This document shows positions 33,866-41,593 of a stretch of 64,000 bases of DNA, piece after piece. Below the pieces are notes generated by a model, which had not been told where the DNA came from, made no database searches, and was given only the letters and a program-made list of their open reading frames with translations. The DNA lies in contig NZ_CP069526.1 in NCBI RefSeq assembly GCF_016889705.1, forward strand, positions 7,513,001 through 7,577,000. Direction: 5' to 3'. Within the stretch, counting starts at the first letter, position 1, and every line of letters starts with the position of its first letter. The translations under genes were made by a program, and so were the position numbers. The DNA comes from Amycolatopsis sp. FDAARGOS 1241 (GTDB lineage Bacteria; Actinomycetota; Actinomycetes; Mycobacteriales; Pseudonocardiaceae).

Positions 33866-33920
33866 AGGATTCCCTCCCCTATTTTCTCCACTTTCAAAAT
33901 TAACACGAGGTGATCGAGTT

Positions 33921-35438
33921 TCAGTGGGCGCGGATGGTCTCCCACGAGATCACACCGACCTCGTCGGCCCACCGTTGCCAGGCCGTGGCGAGCTCCGCGA
34001 CCAGCGCGGGCCGGCCGGCCGCGAGGTCGTGCTGCTCGGCCCGATCCGCGACGAGGTCGTAGAGCTCCCACGGCCCGCTGGTCTCGCGCACGATCTTCCA
34101 GCGGCCGCGGCGCACGGCGGCGTTGCCGATGTGCTCCCAGAACAGGGTGTGCTCGCCGTGCCCGGGGTCGCCGCGCCATTCCGGCAGCATCGACGTTCCC
34201 GGCCCCGCCGGTGCCGCGAGCCCGGCCGCGTCGAGCAGGGTCGGCAGCACGTCGGTCAGCTGGTGGGGCGTGTCGACGACGGTCCCGTTCGCCAGGGCAC
34301 CGGCGGGCCAGGAGACGAGGACCGGGGTCGCGATCCCGCCCTCGTGCACCCACCGCTTGTAGAGCCGGAACGGGGTGTTGGACAGGTTCGCCCACGCGCG
34401 GCCGTAGCTGGCGAAGGTGTCTGCGGCGCCCGGCGCGATGTCCGGCTCGTTGCCGATCCGCATCGGCGCGCCGTCGACGGTGTGCGAGGGCTGGCGTTCG
34501 CGGAACTTCGGGGCGTCGAAGGGCGGCAGGTCCTCGGCGCTGGCGCCGTTGTCGGACAGGAACACCACCAACGTGTCGTCCGCGACACCGGCTTCCTCCA
34601 CAGTGGACAGCACGTGGCCGACGGCCCGGTCCATCGCCGTCACCTGCGCCGCATACACGCTCATCCGTCGGGCTTGCCACTCCTGGTGCTCGGTGTCCAC
34701 CCAGGCCGGTTCGCCGGCATCACGAGGGCTCAGGACCGCGTCGCCGCCGACGAGCCCTTCGGCGGCCAGGCGTTCGAACCGCCGCTGCCGCAGGGTGTCC
34801 CAGCCCTCGTCGTAGCGGCCTTCGTAGCGGCGGACGTCTTCCGCCGGCGCGTGCAGCGGCCAGTGCGGCGCGGTGAACGCGAGATAGAGGAAAAATGGTG
34901 TGCCCGCGCCGGCCTGGCGGGCGACGAAGTCCGCCGCGTGCCGGCCGACGGCGTCGGTGAAGTAGTAGCCGTCGCCGGGGATGGGCTGGCGTTCCTCGCC
35001 GGTGTAGAGCGCGCGCGGGTGGAAGTAGTCGCCCGCGCCGCCGAGGATGCCGTGGAACTCGTCGAACCCGCGACGGGTCGGCCAGGTCTCGTCGGGCACC
35101 TCGGTCTGGGCCGACAGGTGCCACTTGCCCGACAGGCAGGTCGCGTACCCGGCCTCGCGGAACCGCTCGGCCACGGTCGGCACCGCCGGGTCCAGCGAGC
35201 CCGGGTAGCCCCACGGCCGCTGGTCGTCGTTCAGGATGCCGACTCCGGTCTCGTGCGGGTGCCGCCCGGTGAGCAGGCTCGCCCGTGAAGGTGAGCATCG
35301 CGCCGTGTTGTAGAACGCCGACATCCGGACGCCTTCGCGGCCGAGCCGGTCGAGGTGCGGAGTGTCGATTTCGCCGCCGTAGCAGCCGAGGTCGGAGAAG
35401 CCGAGGTCGTCGGCGAGGATCAGGACGACGTTGGTCAC
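33921..35438 (-). CDS. type I sulfatase (CSPSR active site)
   Basis: A 505-residue sulfatase from GTG 35438. Landmarks: VVLILADDLGFSDLGCYGGE (metal-binding DD), the canonical formylglycine site TARCSPSRASLLTGRHPH, CLSGKWHLS, and FLSDNGAS. No signal peptide. The GTG overlaps the stop of a truncated MFS gene (GTGA), so it was originally the second gene of a transporter-sulfatase unit. It resembles arylsulfatase A-like enzymes; the sugar or aryl substrate is unknown. Confidence 0.93.
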   Translation of the reverse strand: MTNVVLILADDLGFSDLGCYGGEIDTPHLDRLGREGVRMSAFYNTARCSPSRASLLTGRHPHETGVGILNDDQRPWGYPGSLDPAVPTVAERFREAGYATCLSGKWHLSAQTEVPDETWPTRRGFDEFHGILGGAGDYFHPRALYTGEERQPIPGDGYYFTDAVGRHAADFVARQAGAGTPFFLYLAFTAPHWPLHAPAEDVRRYEGRYDEGWDTLRQRRFERLAAEGLVGGDAVLSPRDAGEPAWVDTEHQEWQARRMSVYAAQVTAMDRAVGHVLSTVEEAGVADDTLVVFLSDNGASAEDLPPFDAPKFRERQPSHTVDGAPMRIGNEPDIAPGAADTFASYGRAWANLSNTPFRLYKRWVHEGGIATPVLVSWPAGALANGTVVDTPHQLTDVLPTLLDAAGLAAPAGPGTSMLPEWRGDPGHGEHTLFWEHIGNAAVRRGRWKIVRETSGPWELYDLVADRAEQHDLAAGRPALVAELATAWQRWADEVGVISWETIRAH

Positions 35439-35768
35439 CGAGCCGCCCGCCCGACGTGGACGCCTGCCTCGATCTCCTCGAGCGTGCGGCCCTTCGTCTC
35501 CGGCACCCAGGCCAGCACGAACAGGCACGAGACCACGCCCATCACCGCGAAGACGGCGAACGCGGTGCCACTGCCGGCGGCCAGCAGGCTCGGGAAAACC
35601 AGCGAGAGAGTGAAAATGGACGCGAAGTTGAAGATCTCGGCGAAACCGAGCGCCGAACCGCGCACGCTGAGCGGCAGGATTTCCGACGCCACGATGCGCG
35701 TCCCCGTGCCCCACGACAGCGAATAAGTCGCCTTGAACACCGTGAGGCAGGCGATGGCGAGGAACGGC
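35435..35768 (-). pseudogene. MFS sugar transporter, 3' fragment
   Basis: The C-terminal third of a sugar-porter MFS carrier: FLAIACLTVFKATYSLSWGT, ASEILPLSVRGSALGFAEIF, and the end WVPETKGRTLEEIEAG. Upstream of about 35768 (5' side) the frame becomes unrelated sequence, which in the other strand is the 5'-truncated sulfatase fragment. The transporter has lost its first two thirds and its promoter. Confidence 0.8.
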
Positions 35769-36323
35769 CGCGCCGACGACGAGGCGTTCGTGAGCATGCT
35801 CGACCTGTTCCCGACCTTCTGTGAAGCGACCGGCATCGCCGTGCCCGCCGGTCTCGACGGCCGGTCGCTGCTGCCGCTCCTGCGTGGCGAGCCGGACACC
35901 GGCCGCGAGCGCGTGTTCACGGTGTTCCACGAGACCTCGGCCAAGCAGCGCTTCGAAATGCGCTGCACCCAGGACGCGCGCTTCGGCTACGTCTGGAACG
36001 CGTGGTCGGACGGACGTGCTTACCGCGCCGAGAACATGGAGGGCCTGACGTGGCCGGCGATGGTCGCCGCCGCCGATCCGGCCGTCGCCGAACGCGTCGC
36101 GTTCTACACGACCCGCGCGCCCGAGGAGCTGTACGACCTCGTCGCCGATCCCGACTGCTTGCACAACCTGGCCGCGCAACCGGCGTTCGCGGACGAGCTG
36201 GGCGCGTGCCGCCGATACGTCGCCGGGTGGCTCGCCGAGACCGGTGATCCGCTGGAAAGCCGTTACCTGGCCCAGGAAAGCGCGTCGAGCGGCGAGAACT
36301 CACGGTCGACGGGGGCGGCGTAG
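35768..36323 (+). pseudogene. sulfatase, 3' fragment
   Basis: The C-terminal part of a sulfatase: DDEAFVSMLDLFPTFCEATG, DGRSLLPLLRGEPDTGRERV, RCTQDARFGYVWNAWSDGRA and LYDLVADPDCLHNLAAQPAF. The N-terminal half with the metal and formylglycine sites is missing; the frame begins at the junction with the MFS fragment. It overlaps the convergent ROK gene by about 60 bases at its end. Confidence 0.8.
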
Positions 36324-37492
36324 AAGAACTGTTCGAGTGCGGTGGCCGCCGCGCCGACCGTGCCCGCGTTGTCCCCGAAACTCGTGCGCCGCACCTGGAA
36401 GGATTCACGCAACAAAGGGAAAACGCGTTCGCGGGTCGCGGTCGCGAGGTCGCCGAGGAACACATCGGACGCGTTCGCGAGCATGCCGCCGACGACGATC
36501 AGCTCGGGATTGAAGAGGTTGACGACGTTGGCGAGCCCGGTCGCGAGGTCGCCGAGGTACTGCGCACGCACGCCCGTGAGCGCCGGATCCGCGATCGCCG
36601 CCCGGTCGATCGCCGACAGCGGCGCCTGACCGGCCCCCTCGTGTCCGACCGCGGCCAGCCGCCGCGCGAGCGCGGGTTCGGAAGCGACGGTTTCTAGGCA
36701 ACCGTGGGCACCGCACGCGCACAGCTCACCGTCACCGACGAGCTGCAGGTGTCCGAGCTCGCTCACGCCGTGGCGCCCGCCGGCGAACAGCCGACCGCGC
36801 AGGACCAGCCCCAGTCCGACGCCGGTCCGGGCGTGCACGAACGCGATGTCGCGCCCGCTCTGCCCGAACCGGTTCTCCGCCAGTGCCATGCTCTGCACGT
36901 TGTGCTCGACGGTCGCCGGCCGGCCGCAGACCCGTTCGAGGATCTCCGCCATCGGCACGTCGCGCCAGCCCAGGTTCACGGACATGAGGTTCACCCGCCG
37001 CACGGCGTCGACCGGCCCGGGCGCGCCGACGCCGAGCGCGATGACCTCGTTGGCCGCCGTCTCGAGCAGCTCGGCGCGCACACGCTCCGCGACGTCGGTC
37101 ATGACCTGCTCCGCGTCGCTGTCTTCCGAGAAGGTGAACTGGATCGTCCGCTGGGTGGCGCCGACGGCGTCGACAAGTGCGGCCTGCACGGTGCCGACGC
37201 CGATCTGGATGCCGCACACCGCGACCGCGTCGGGCACCAGCCGCAGCCCGATGGCCGGGCGCCCGATCCGCGGCTCGGCGCCGCTGCCGGTTTCCTCGAC
37301 GTACCCGCTCGCGATCAGCGGGGTCACCGCCTTCGTGACGGTCGTCGGCGAAAGCCCGGTGATCTCCGAGAGCCGGCTGCGCGACAGTCCGGGCTGCGTT
37401 CGCAGCAGTCGCAGGACGAGACCCCCGTACTTCCCCTCCACCACGGGCGCTGGGCCTGAAAGCGAGTTCGAACTGCCGGTCACGGAGCGCAC
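36263..37492 (-). CDS. ROK-family transcriptional regulator
   Basis: A 409-residue repressor-type ROK protein. The N-terminal winged helix (LLRTQPGLSRSRLSEITGLS, TTVTKAVTPLIASGY) binds DNA; the rest is a sugar-kinase-like ROK domain with GVGAPGPVD and the zinc-binding motif HLQLVGDGELCACGAHGCLE. ROK repressors usually sense a sugar or sugar phosphate of the pathway they control, here probably the sulfated glycan. The GTG at 37492 has no ribosome site but lies six bases after TAATAT, so the message may be leaderless. Confidence 0.9.
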   Translation of the reverse strand: MRSVTGSSNSLSGPAPVVEGKYGGLVLRLLRTQPGLSRSRLSEITGLSPTTVTKAVTPLIASGYVEETGSGAEPRIGRPAIGLRLVPDAVAVCGIQIGVGTVQAALVDAVGATQRTIQFTFSEDSDAEQVMTDVAERVRAELLETAANEVIALGVGAPGPVDAVRRVNLMSVNLGWRDVPMAEILERVCGRPATVEHNVQSMALAENRFGQSGRDIAFVHARTGVGLGLVLRGRLFAGGRHGVSELGHLQLVGDGELCACGAHGCLETVASEPALARRLAAVGHEGAGQAPLSAIDRAAIADPALTGVRAQYLGDLATGLANVVNLFNPELIVVGGMLANASDVFLGDLATATRERVFPLLRESFQVRRTSFGDNAGTVGAAATALEQFFYAAPVDREFSPLDALSWAR

Positions 37493-37499
37493 GAGGACA

Positions 37500-37505
37500 T
37501 ATTAC
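37500..37505 (-). promoter_or_regulatory. candidate -10 element of the ROK gene (leaderless)
   Basis: On the minus strand TAATAT ends six bases before the GTG start at 37492, with no Shine-Dalgarno sequence between. This is the arrangement of leaderless transcripts, common in Actinobacteria. No good -35 is visible. Confidence 0.35.
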
Positions 37506-37615
37506 ACAGGAGCCGGAGTTAGTGCATCGAGTGGAGAAAGTGGTCGGGGCTCCTCGCTGACGCATCGACGCGCTGATGGATCGGTGAGCACGCGGCGGAA
37601 CGCTACGCTGCGTAC

Positions 37616-38614
37616 GTGGGTTCACGGATCACGCTCAAGGACGTCGCGGCGCGAGCCGGGGTTTCGCGGGCCACGGCGTCCCTGGTCGTGCGCGGTGCGG
37701 GCCGGGTCTCGGAGGCGACGCGCAAGCGCGTGTTCGACACCATGGACGAGCTCGGCTACGTGTACCACCGCGGCGCCGCCGCCCTGCGCAGCCAGCGGAC
37801 CGACGTCGTCGGCGTGCTGGTCACCGACATCTCCAACCCGTTCTTCGCGGAGATGACGCTCGGGCTCGAGGCCGAGCTGGACACCCGCGGGTTCGTGTCG
37901 CTGCTGACCAACACGCTCGACGACCCGCGCCGCCAGGAGCACCTGCTCACCGCGCTGCGCGAGCACCAGGTGGCGGGGCTGGTCGTGGTGCCCACGCAGG
38001 GCACCGGCGCAGGCCTGATCGACAAGCTCGAAGCCTGGGGTGTCACCTACGTGCTGGCCACCCGCTACCTCGAAGACCGCACCACGCACTACGTCGGGCC
38101 CGACGACGTGCGTGGCGGTGAGCTGGCCGCGACCCACCTGATCGAGCGCGGCTGCCGGACGCTGGCCTACCTCGGTGGTCCGGTCCACGCGGTCGCGCGC
38201 CGCGACCGCGTGCGCGGGGTGCGCGCGGCGGCGGCCGGGAAGGCCGAGGTGCTCGACCTTCCCGGGGAGACCAGCGGCCGCGGCGGCCGGGAGATTGCGC
38301 GACAGCTGACCGAGGTACCCGACGGCGTCATCTGCCACAGCGACGTCGTCGCGTTCGGTGTCTACCGTGAGCTGCGCGACCGGGGCGCGGCGGAACCGCT
38401 CGTGGTCGGCTTCGACGGCGTCGCCGAGGGCGAGCTGTGGGAACCGCCGCTCACGAGCGTCTCGGCCCATCCGCGTGAGCTCGGACGGCAAGCGGCCGAG
38501 CTCCTCACCCGGCAGCTCACCGACCCCTCCGACGCCCCTGAGGTCGTGCTGATCGAACCGCAGCTGGTGGTTCGCCGCTCGACGGAGGGATCCCCGCCTC
38601 AGCGTGCGAGCTGA
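37616..38614 (+). CDS. LacI-family transcriptional regulator
   Basis: A 332-residue LacI repressor. The helix-turn-helix and hinge are at residues 4-60 (ITLKDVAARAGVSRATASLV, EATRKRVFDTMDELGY), followed by the periplasmic-binding-like effector domain (VVGVLVTDISNPFFAEMTLG, GVICHSDVVAFGVYRELRDR, FDGVAEGELWEPPLTSV). It is divergent from the ROK gene and convergent with the MFS carrier, overlapping it by 16 bases. The GATC-centred palindromes at 41384-41541 have the central CpG symmetry of LacI operators and are its best candidate targets. Confidence 0.92.
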   Translation: MGSRITLKDVAARAGVSRATASLVVRGAGRVSEATRKRVFDTMDELGYVYHRGAAALRSQRTDVVGVLVTDISNPFFAEMTLGLEAELDTRGFVSLLTNTLDDPRRQEHLLTALREHQVAGLVVVPTQGTGAGLIDKLEAWGVTYVLATRYLEDRTTHYVGPDDVRGGELAATHLIERGCRTLAYLGGPVHAVARRDRVRGVRAAAAGKAEVLDLPGETSGRGGREIARQLTEVPDGVICHSDVVAFGVYRELRDRGAAEPLVVGFDGVAEGELWEPPLTSVSAHPRELGRQAAELLTRQLTDPSDAPEVVLIEPQLVVRRSTEGSPPQRAS

Positions 38615-39975
38615 ACCGCGGCCTGTTCGACGTCCTCCAGGCTCTTGCCCGCGCCCGTTTCGGGCAGCAGTTTCGCGACGAACACCACCGCGATGATCCC
38701 GACCACGGCGAAGATGCCGAAGCTCAGCGCCGCGCTCGTCGCGAGGATCGTCGGGAAGAACTGGTTCACCACGAAGTTCGCGAACCACTGCAGCACCAGC
38801 ACGAGACCCGAGGCGCTGCCGCGGATCGCCGACGGGAACAGCTCGGACACGACCACTCGCACCAGCACGCCCCAGGCGAAGGCGAACGACGACAGGAACA
38901 CGATCATCCCGACGAGCGTGGCGTAGGCACCGGCCGCCGACGGACCGGACTGCAGCAGCGTGAAAACGGCGAGGAACACCTGCGCCACCGTCATCCCGAT
39001 CGCACCCCACAGCAGCAGCCGCCGCCGGGGAATCCGGTCCACCAAGGCGATGCCGAGGATGGTGAACACCACGTTGGCCACGCCGATGCTGATGTTCGCG
39101 GTCACGGCCGCGGTCTGCCCGAAACCGGCGTGCGCGAGCGTCGTCGGGGCGTAGTAGACGATCGAGTTCGTGCCGACGGTCTGCGCGAGCACGGCCAGCA
39201 CGATCCCGGCGGCCGTGCTGCGCCGCAGCGCGGGGGAGAACATCTCCCGCAGCACGTCACCGGTGCTGCGCCGGTTGCCGTTCGCCGTGGTGACGACCCG
39301 GTGCAGCTCCTGCAGTTCCGCGTCCGCGGTACCGCCGCGCCCCAGACGGCCCAGAGCCGTCCGGGCGTCGCCGTCGCGACCTTGCTGCACGAGCCAGCGC
39401 GGGCTTTCCGGCGCGAAGAACAGCGCGCACACGATGAGGACCGACGGGATCAGCGTGAACCCGAGCATGAGCCGCCACTGGCCCGACGCGTCGAGCGAGT
39501 AGCCGACGAGGTAGGCGAGCATGATGCCGAGCACCACCATCATCTGGCCGAGCGCACCGATCTTGCCGCGGTGACGCGTCGGCGCGATCTCGATCAGGTA
39601 CACCGACACGACCACAGCGGACGAGCCCACGCCCAGCCCCATGATCAGCCGGCCCAGCACGAGGATCGCCACCGACGGAGCCAGTGCCGCGACCAGACCA
39701 CCGACGCCGAAGATTGCGCCGACCAGCAGCAGGGTCGGGCGGCGGCCGTGGCGGTCCGACAGCCGGCCGGCGAAGCCGACGCCGATCGCGGCGCCGAGCA
39801 GGAGCGAGCTCACCACGAGCCCCTGCGTCGCCGGGGTCAGCGGGAACTCCTTCTTGATCGACAGCATCGCCGTGCCGATGATGCCGGTGTCGTAACCGAA
39901 GAGGAGCTCGGCGAACGCACCGATGAGGTAGATGCCCCACGGCGCTCTGGCCGGTGCGGCGGTGGTTCCGGTCAT
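38599..39975 (-). CDS. MFS sugar-porter-family transporter
   Basis: A 458-residue, 12-span carrier of the sugar porter family: GYDTGIIGTAML (span 1), the loop motif GRLSDRHGRRPTLLLVGAIF, APTRHRGKIGALGQ, ESPRWLVQQGRDGD, and the C-terminal PETGAGKSLEDVEQ. It probably imports a sugar, perhaps the sulfated substrate of the neighbouring sulfatases. It lies 43 bases after the sulfatase gene on the same strand and is cotranscribed with it under the palindromic operators. Confidence 0.93.
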   Translation of the reverse strand: MTGTTAAPARAPWGIYLIGAFAELLFGYDTGIIGTAMLSIKKEFPLTPATQGLVVSSLLLGAAIGVGFAGRLSDRHGRRPTLLLVGAIFGVGGLVAALAPSVAILVLGRLIMGLGVGSSAVVVSVYLIEIAPTRHRGKIGALGQMMVVLGIMLAYLVGYSLDASGQWRLMLGFTLIPSVLIVCALFFAPESPRWLVQQGRDGDARTALGRLGRGGTADAELQELHRVVTTANGNRRSTGDVLREMFSPALRRSTAAGIVLAVLAQTVGTNSIVYYAPTTLAHAGFGQTAAVTANISIGVANVVFTILGIALVDRIPRRRLLLWGAIGMTVAQVFLAVFTLLQSGPSAAGAYATLVGMIVFLSSFAFAWGVLVRVVVSELFPSAIRGSASGLVLVLQWFANFVVNQFFPTILATSAALSFGIFAVVGIIAVVFVAKLLPETGAGKSLEDVEQAAVQLAR

Positions 39976-40018
39976 GTGAGTACGTCCTTGTCTCTCATGT
40001 TCTCGCGCGGGCGGGGAT

Positions 40019-41359
40019 TCACGAAGGGTCTTCGGGGCGCAGGTGCGGCAGTAGTGGCAGTGCGTCGACTTCGCGGCTGCGCGGCCCAGGCACGGGTGAG
40101 CCGCCGGTCAGGACCGGGTCGTCGGTCGCGACGAGCCGCTCGTCCAGCAGGTGCGCGTACTGGGCCAGCACGTCGGCGTACGCCGGGTCGCCGGCGACGT
40201 TCGTGAGCTCGTCGGGGTCTTTGCGGCGGTCGTAGAGCTCTTCGGCCGGGCGAGGCGCGAGGTGTGCGTCGCCCATCCCCCGCCGGGTCGGGCTGCTCTC
40301 GAGGTCGAGCGACAGCGTCAGGAGAGGTCCCGGCCGGAAGTTGCGGATGTAGGTGAATTCGCGCGAGCGCACGGCGCGCATCGGGTCATAGCTGTCGTGG
40401 TAGCTCTTGCCCGGGTAGAGCACACGATCGGGATCGCCGGTTCCCCCGTGCAGCAAGGGAACCAGGCTCGTGCCTTCGAGCTCCGGCGCGGGCGCGCCCC
40501 CGGCCACGTCGAGCAGGGTCGGCACGAGGTCGAGGTGGGACACGACGTCGGTGACCCGCCGCGGCGCGACGGCCCACGAACGCGGCGGGCGAACCAGCAG
40601 GGTCACGCCGGTGCCGGCGTCGTAGAGCGTGCTCTTCGCGCGCGGGAATGCCGCCCCGTGGTCGGTGGTGAAGATCACCATCGTGGTCTCGGGGTCGAGC
40701 GTCGCGTCGATCGTGCGCAGCAGCGCGCCCATCGCGTCGTCGAGCTGGCGGATCGAGCCGTGGAACGCGGCGATGTCTTCGCGGGTGTGCTCGTTGTCGG
40801 ACAGGAAGTCCGGCACGTCGACCTGCGCCGGATCAGCGGGCACGTAGTCCTCTGCGGGCCACGGGCGGTGGACCTCCCACACCCCGACGGTCAGGAAGAG
40901 CGGCTTGCGCTCGGCCCGGTCCGGACACGCGCGCAGCCAGCCGGCCGCCGCGTCCGCGACCTGGTGCGCGCGGGGCAGGAACCCGAGCCCGCCGACCTCG
41001 TCGAAGCCGAGCACGGTCGGGTCGGCGTGCTCGTGCTGCAGCCCGATGAGCACCGAGTGGTAGCCGAGCGGCCGCAGCCGTTCGGGCGCGGTCACCACGT
41101 CGTGGCGGTAGCGCCACCCGTGGTGCGCCAGGCCTTCGACTCCGTTGCGGTGCGGCGAGATTCCCGTGAACAGAGCCGCGCGAGCCGGTGAGCAGAGCGG
41201 CGCGGCGGCGTGGGCGTTGTCGAACACCACGGCGCTCTCCGCGAAGGCGGCCAGGTTCGGGCTCGGCACGTGCGGCATGCCGTAGACCGAGAGCCACCGC
41301 CCCAGGTCGTGGCCGTGGACGAGGACGACGTCCGGGGCGTCCGCCTTCTGCTCAGGCAC
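40019..41359 (-). CDS. type I sulfatase (CSPAR active site)
   Basis: A 446-residue sulfatase from GTG 41359 behind CGGAGGAG. Landmarks: DVVLVHGHDLGRWLSVYGMP (the usual DD metal pair is reduced to H-D), the formylglycine site APLCSPARAALFTGISPH, and VIFTTDHGAAFPRAKSTLYD. No signal peptide. It belongs to the heparan N-sulfatase-like branch rather than arylsulfatase A. First gene of the sulfatase-MFS unit; its start codon lies 25 bases from the first palindromic operator. Confidence 0.9.
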   Translation of the reverse strand: MPEQKADAPDVVLVHGHDLGRWLSVYGMPHVPSPNLAAFAESAVVFDNAHAAAPLCSPARAALFTGISPHRNGVEGLAHHGWRYRHDVVTAPERLRPLGYHSVLIGLQHEHADPTVLGFDEVGGLGFLPRAHQVADAAAGWLRACPDRAERKPLFLTVGVWEVHRPWPAEDYVPADPAQVDVPDFLSDNEHTREDIAAFHGSIRQLDDAMGALLRTIDATLDPETTMVIFTTDHGAAFPRAKSTLYDAGTGVTLLVRPPRSWAVAPRRVTDVVSHLDLVPTLLDVAGGAPAPELEGTSLVPLLHGGTGDPDRVLYPGKSYHDSYDPMRAVRSREFTYIRNFRPGPLLTLSLDLESSPTRRGMGDAHLAPRPAEELYDRRKDPDELTNVAGDPAYADVLAQYAHLLDERLVATDDPVLTGGSPVPGPRSREVDALPLLPHLRPEDPS

Positions 41360-41383
41360 GCAAGCTCCTCCGAAGTGACACTT

Positions 41384-41416
41384 GGTAGATCGATCTACCT
41401 ACGCTAGATCGATCTA
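41384..41416. promoter_or_regulatory. two adjacent palindromic operators (LacI-type)
   Basis: GGTAGATCGATCTACC (41384-41399, perfect 16-bp palindrome) and TAGATCGATCTA (41405-41416) have centres 19 bp apart, close to two helical turns. They lie 25 bases upstream of the sulfatase start at 41359, over its presumed promoter. Confidence 0.7.
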
Positions 41417-41525
41417 CCATAGCTCTGGCCGATGCGTTCGACAAGCACTCCGCAACGTGGCCGAAGTCGTCACACACCGTGTCGACCCTCGACTTGACGG
41501 ACTACGTTTGCCCATGTCAACCTCT

Positions 41526-41541
41526 GCGAGATCGATCTACC
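41526..41541. promoter_or_regulatory. third copy of the palindromic operator
   Basis: GCGAGATCGATCTACC matches the first operator at 14 of 16 positions and lies 52 bases before the divergent sulfatase start at 41594. Its centre is about 142 bp from the first, suitable for looping control of both promoters. Confidence 0.65.
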
Positions 41542-41593
41542 ACCGGTGGTCGCGCAGCGTGGTCACGCCGCGACCGGAACGGGAAGAGGCAGC

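Noticed and set aside
33921..36179. The 752-codon frame as one large sulfatase
   Set aside because: Only residues after GTG 35438 match a sulfatase; the first part is antisense to the plus-strand sulfatase fragment.
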